DNA of 64,000 bases. It comes from Saccharina japonica (Eukaryota; Sar; Phaeophyceae; Laminariales; Laminariaceae). Location: contig MEHQ01001556.1 of NCBI GenBank assembly GCA_008828725.1, positions 45,891 to 109,890 on the forward strand. The letters run 5' to 3'. The position numbers and the translations under genes are program-made. Shown piece after piece: positions 60,685-64,000 of this stretch (its first letter is position 1; each line of letters begins with the position of its first letter). Under the pieces are notes generated by a model. It did no database searches. It saw nothing but the letters and a program-made list of their open reading frames with translations, and was not told the origin of the DNA.

Positions 60685-61335
60685 TGCGGGCAGCGAGCAT
60701 TCAGCGCGTTGGACAGTGCGGGGTGCGGGGTGGGGCATGGCCGGTAATTAGACTGATGATGGTGATGATGCCGCCCAAGTGTGATTTGAGTAGGTCTGAA
60801 CTCTGAACCAACATTGATTGGGGCTTGGAATGTTTCTCGACCCTGCATGTACGGCGTGTTTCATACGGATTGTTGTTGTCGTTGTTGTTGTTGTTGTTCT
60901 CTTCACATTAAACTCGTTTCGGTTGCTAATCCCTTTAGTCTGGTCTAGCAAGATCACAGCCCGTGGTCACAAAAGTGCTAGAGCCATCAGAGAATCCTAA
61001 AGAACACGCACACTTAGCAGGGAAAGGATACACAAGTCTGAAGAGGTACACCTAAAATCCCTACAGCATATTATGCGTGTCCAAAACTGAACTACACGCC
61101 CGCAATCTCCATTCGACTACAGCAGCATCGCCCCCCCCCCCCCTCCCACTCTTTACCAATGAATTTGCCGACTACAGCGTAACTACTGTCTGAAGTGCTG
61201 TCTGTACAAAAACACACGGTAGGCGTGGGAACAAGATGGAGCACGCAGCTGCTGTCTGAAGTGCTGCCAGAATGACAGTCCGCGGGCACACAGTGAAAAA
61301 GAACAGCCAACCAAAGCCATTACGTCAATTGACAA

Positions 61336-61785
61336 TTACCCGAATCTATCCTGAACGTCTGTGTTAGGCACAGCATTATAAACATCGACACTGATTAGGA
61401 ATCGTTCCACATTGAAGGGGTCTTCCACGATCAGGCACACAATTAATGCACCCGGGGTGTCCGCGCCATCTCTGCCGCGTCTCTCTATAAAACCAGTGAC
61501 GTCATCCACACAGACCCAACAACAACATTCAGGGGAAAAAACGAAATATTTGTCAACAAAATAATGTGTGTCCGTTCGCCACGGGTCGATGTCGTCCGTG
61601 CTCCGGATCGCTGCTCCGGTGCGCTGCTGTGCTGCTGCGCCGGCGCGCTGCTGTGCTGCTGCTCGGGCGCGCCGCTCCGGTGCCGCTTGGCCAGTCCTAG
61701 CACGACCACACTCGACCCGCTCCGTCCGTACACGCTCTCGTTGCTGTCCTTCCCAGTCGGCTCCTCGCTTTCTCCCTCGTTGCAC
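61336..61785 (-). CDS. Unrecognised open frame within the hAT-like element
   Basis: 149 codons. The first half is Arg/Ala/Gln-rich low complexity from a CGCTGCTG-type repeat. The second half, HYFVDKYFVFSPECCCWVCV to DVYNAVPNTDVQDRFG, has an ordinary amino-acid mix and could be a real exon or the end of a captured gene. No family could be named and splice borders were not established. Confidence 0.25.
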   Translation of the reverse strand: MQRGRKRGADWEGQQRERVRTERVECGRARTGQAAPERRARAAAQQRAGAAAQQRTGAAIRSTDDIDPWRTDTHYFVDKYFVFSPECCCWVCVDDVTGFIERRGRDGADTPGALIVCLIVEDPFNVERFLISVDVYNAVPNTDVQDRFG

Positions 61786-62942
61786 TCAGGGTGCTTGGTC
61801 TGAAAAATAAAAATTCTCGCGCTGAAGGGATTGACCAGTCCAACAACAGCTCGTCGCCACACGCTCCCTCCTCCTTTGATGGCGAAGCCAGGTTACTAAG
61901 ACAGTACAGCTCCCTCTAGCAAACACACCTAGGGCCGTGTACGTAGTGTCCGTCCACCTTTCTGATGGCGTCTGCCTCCGCGCACAAAAGTGAGATGGAC
62001 ATTGCTGTCTACACCGACGGCTAAAAAGGCCCGTGCATCTGAACTTTTGCGCCTGACGCACCAGTACCGATCCAACTCTACCGCTGCACACGCTTCGCGG
62101 CGGGTGCGCAGCAGCAAGAAGGTATCGGTCCGCTTGAGGGTGAGTCTAGCCTTGCTCGCTAGAAAGACCCCCCGGGCCATGCCAAAGCAAAAACCTTGCC
62201 GAGGCCGCGAGGGGAAGAAGGGAAGGAATATAGTAACAATCATGCTATCATACGTTTGCATGCATTAGTTCAGGCATTTTACCCCTTGAACTAGACTACA
62301 TGAATTTAGTATAGGATTTATCCTTGCGGCGCTCAACAAAACAGGTTTCAGGTATTTTTCAGGCATTTTACCTCTTGAAATCAAACTACTTATAATTGGT
62401 GCAGGATTTGCGTTGGGGCTCTGAACAAGTTTCATGCATTATTTCAGGCAATTTGCCCATTCACACAAAACTACTAGGAATTAGTATGGGGATTGTCTCA
62501 AGGCGCCGAAAATGTTTCAGGCACGTCTCAGGCATTGTTTCAGGCAAATGCCTGAAATATATAGGCACGTTTCAGGCACATTCAGGCACGTTCAGGCACG
62601 TCAGGCATATGTCTATCTTTTTGCCTATCTCATTTGTTTTTGCCTGCGGCGTGCCTATCTACGCAAGCCTGAAAGCGCCTTCGGCGTGCCTGAAAGGCTA
62701 GGGCCTAGTATACGAAACTGTATACCCCACCCCATCGGACGAACTGCAACGCCGAGCGGGGGGTATGGAAAGATATCGACGAGATGTTCCGAAAGCCGCC
62801 TCTTTCGTTTTATGTGCCCCCCTGGTTTGTGGAGAAAACTGTACATGAAATCCACCCCAGGTCCCAGGGAGTGTGATATACACTGTCATATACAGTGCAT
62901 CAGTACACCCAGTGTCTGTCCTGATTCGTACAGTAATCGCAA

Positions 62943-63306
62943 GATATACGAGGGCGCAGCGAAAAGTTTTTTTGCGACACCTAACTATCCAAAATGGTCA
63001 GAATGGAAAAACAATAAGAGCACTGTGATCGCTACACGATTTAGAAAAAAACAAGTTTTTGTTTCTGAAATTTCCCAAAAATCAATCACTTGGTTTTAAA
63101 GACCCCCCCCTCCCCGCCTGAGCCTCGGAAGGGGGGATCTTTAAAACCAAGTGATTTTGTTTTTGGAAAAATTAAACAAAAGTTGAAAACAGTTGATTTG
63201 TGCTAAATCGTCCAGGGATCACAGTGCTCCGATTGTTTTTCCATTCTGACCATTTTAGAAAGTAAGGTGTCGGCAAAATACTTTTCGGACGCCCCCGAGA
63301 TATATA
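62943..63306. mobile_element. Foldback (long palindrome) element, copy 1
   Basis: Two arms of about 165 bp are near-complementary over their whole length. TGGTCAGAATGGAAAAACAA occurs in the left arm and in the complement of the right, as do GAGCACTGTGATC and CACTTGGTTTTAAAGA. The short centre is C-rich (CCCCCCCCTCCCCGCCTGAG). The whole element would fold into one hairpin. Confidence 0.75.
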
Positions 63307-63319
63307 ATATTTGTGTGGT

Positions 63320-63485
63320 CACAGTAGGTGTTACCCTACGAGTGCCCGTCTTAAACGCGTACCCGCTTAAACCGGAAAAAACAACCCGGGTACTCGCAAG
63401 TATTTACGCCTATTATGGGCGGGTACCCGGGTACCCGTTTAACAGCCGGGTGCCCGTCTAATAACCGGGTACCCGGGTACCCGGC
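63320..63485. repeat. GGGTACCCGGG palindrome cluster
   Basis: CGGGTACCCGGGTACCCG-type palindromes occur at 63,420-63,440 and 63,463-63,482 with looser copies from 63,330. The arrangement of many short inverted motifs resembles hAT sub-terminal DNA, but no matched end or target duplication was found. Confidence 0.4.
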
Positions 63486-63624
63486 AAAAGTTTGGTCCTT
63501 AACGCTGCAGTTGTTATACAACATTCGGCAATACCACCAAAACAACAGGCTACGTGCCACAAAAGCATCGAATGACATGTGTTACATGTATGATTATATA
63601 TATATGAGTTCGTGAGTACAGGCG

Positions 63625-63705
63625 GGTCAGCCCCGGTGGGCTAGCAGGTAACCACGAAGCCTGTTGACGTCAAGGTCGCGAGTTCGAGCCCCGCGGAGTG
63701 CATGC
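63625..63705 (+). repeat. tRNA-like sequence, probably a SINE head or decayed tRNA
   Basis: GGTGGGCTAGCAGGTAACC resembles an A box and GCGAGTTCGAGCCCCGC a B box and T-arm, at about tRNA spacing. The 3' strand GGAGTGC has no 7-base partner at the 5' side, so no full acceptor stem forms and it is not called a functional tRNA. An A-run follows at 63,728. Confidence 0.35.
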
Positions 63706-64000
63706 TCGTAGGGACGTTTTATCGTATAAAAAAAAACTTGACTAGCGGAAAGCGCGAGAGCGTGAGTTAGCAAAACTCGATGAAGATCGACGAGCGTTGG
63801 GAAAGCTGAACCCTCTGCGCGATAAAAGTCAAGGCAAGAACGGTAGTGAGGGAGGAGGAAGAGGAGCCTACTTTGTGACCCCGAATCTGAGTTACGACTA
63901 CGAAGGAGGGAGAAAGACAGAAGTGCGATGATAATGAGGAGATATTGATGCTGAGAAGGGCGCAGCCCTTCGAAGCATCAATAGATGCTCTTCCTAATGG

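Larger units (their letters stand above)
59840..62707. mobile_element. hAT-like element, 2.9 kb, with perfect 8-bp target duplication
   Basis: Inverted ends TAGGCCCTAGCCTTTCAGGC and its complement. GTATACGA is duplicated exactly at 59,832-59,839 and 62,708-62,715. Sub-terminal TTTCAGGCA / TGCCTGAAA motifs are repeated many times at both ends, especially 62,340-62,700. No transposase domain was recognised inside, so it is probably non-autonomous. It contains the MITE pair at 60,333-60,684 and the frame at 61,336-61,785. Confidence 0.85.

Noticed and set aside
63625-63705. Functional tRNA gene
   Set aside because: The 3' strand of the acceptor stem finds no 5' partner and the T-stem has a mismatch; kept only as a tRNA-like repeat.

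Overview
This is eukaryotic nuclear DNA. Coding information lies in short exons separated by introns of a few hundred bases to several kilobases. Splice borders are ordinary GT/AG, and most of the window is repeats. The best-read gene (an ectodomain built from one-exon modules, a membrane span and a tyrosine-kinase-like kinase) together with CAG/CAA/TAG microsatellites and long introns suggests a stramenopile, perhaps a brown alga or a relative. That is inference from gene style only; no rRNA, organellar or housekeeping marker is present to settle it.

Layout. 0-5.5 kb: a CAA tract, then two adjoining minus-strand exons of an unidentified membrane protein (4517-3182) and a 194-bp tandem duplication. 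5.5-19 kb: no convincing gene; a roughly 540-bp tandem repeat (8.3-9.9 kb), several elements made of a 41-bp minisatellite (11.9-14.2 kb), one hAT-like terminus (14.79 kb) and a TAG microsatellite (18.7 kb). 20,008-23,586: a pogo/Tigger-like transposon with TIRs and TA target duplications, whose transposase gene has lost its catalytic core. 24-29.9 kb: low-complexity DNA, a second hAT-like terminus (28.68 kb) and an ACCGCACCG minisatellite. 29.9-32.2 kb: a minisatellite built on CTCGCGAG, interrupted by a 1.19-kb deletion derivative of the same pogo family, itself interrupted by a 636-bp MULE-like element. 35.8-37.7 kb: composite tandem repeats of about 485 bp. 38,643-54,241: one large minus-strand receptor kinase gene. 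54.8-64 kb: transposon-rich DNA with two hAT elements that have perfect 8-bp target duplications, a second MULE-like copy, two foldback elements, a MITE pair and tRNA-like repeats.

The main result is the receptor gene. Twelve exons can be joined without breaking frame and every junction is phase 0. They encode six SBBP beta-propeller blades, one exon per blade (five of exactly 168 nt and one of 141 nt). A large exon then carries a degenerate seventh blade, a Ser/Thr/Pro-rich stalk, a transmembrane helix and the start of a helical bundle resembling the MLKL/HeLo-type N-terminal domain. After that come the rest of the bundle and a complete TKL kinase with an intact G-loop, HGD, DFG and APE. The reading is of a surface propeller receptor wired to a kinase through a module that in other kingdoms is linked to regulated cell death. 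The symmetric one-blade exons would let the ectodomain change by exon gain, loss or shuffling. Only the signal-peptide exon or exons were not found.
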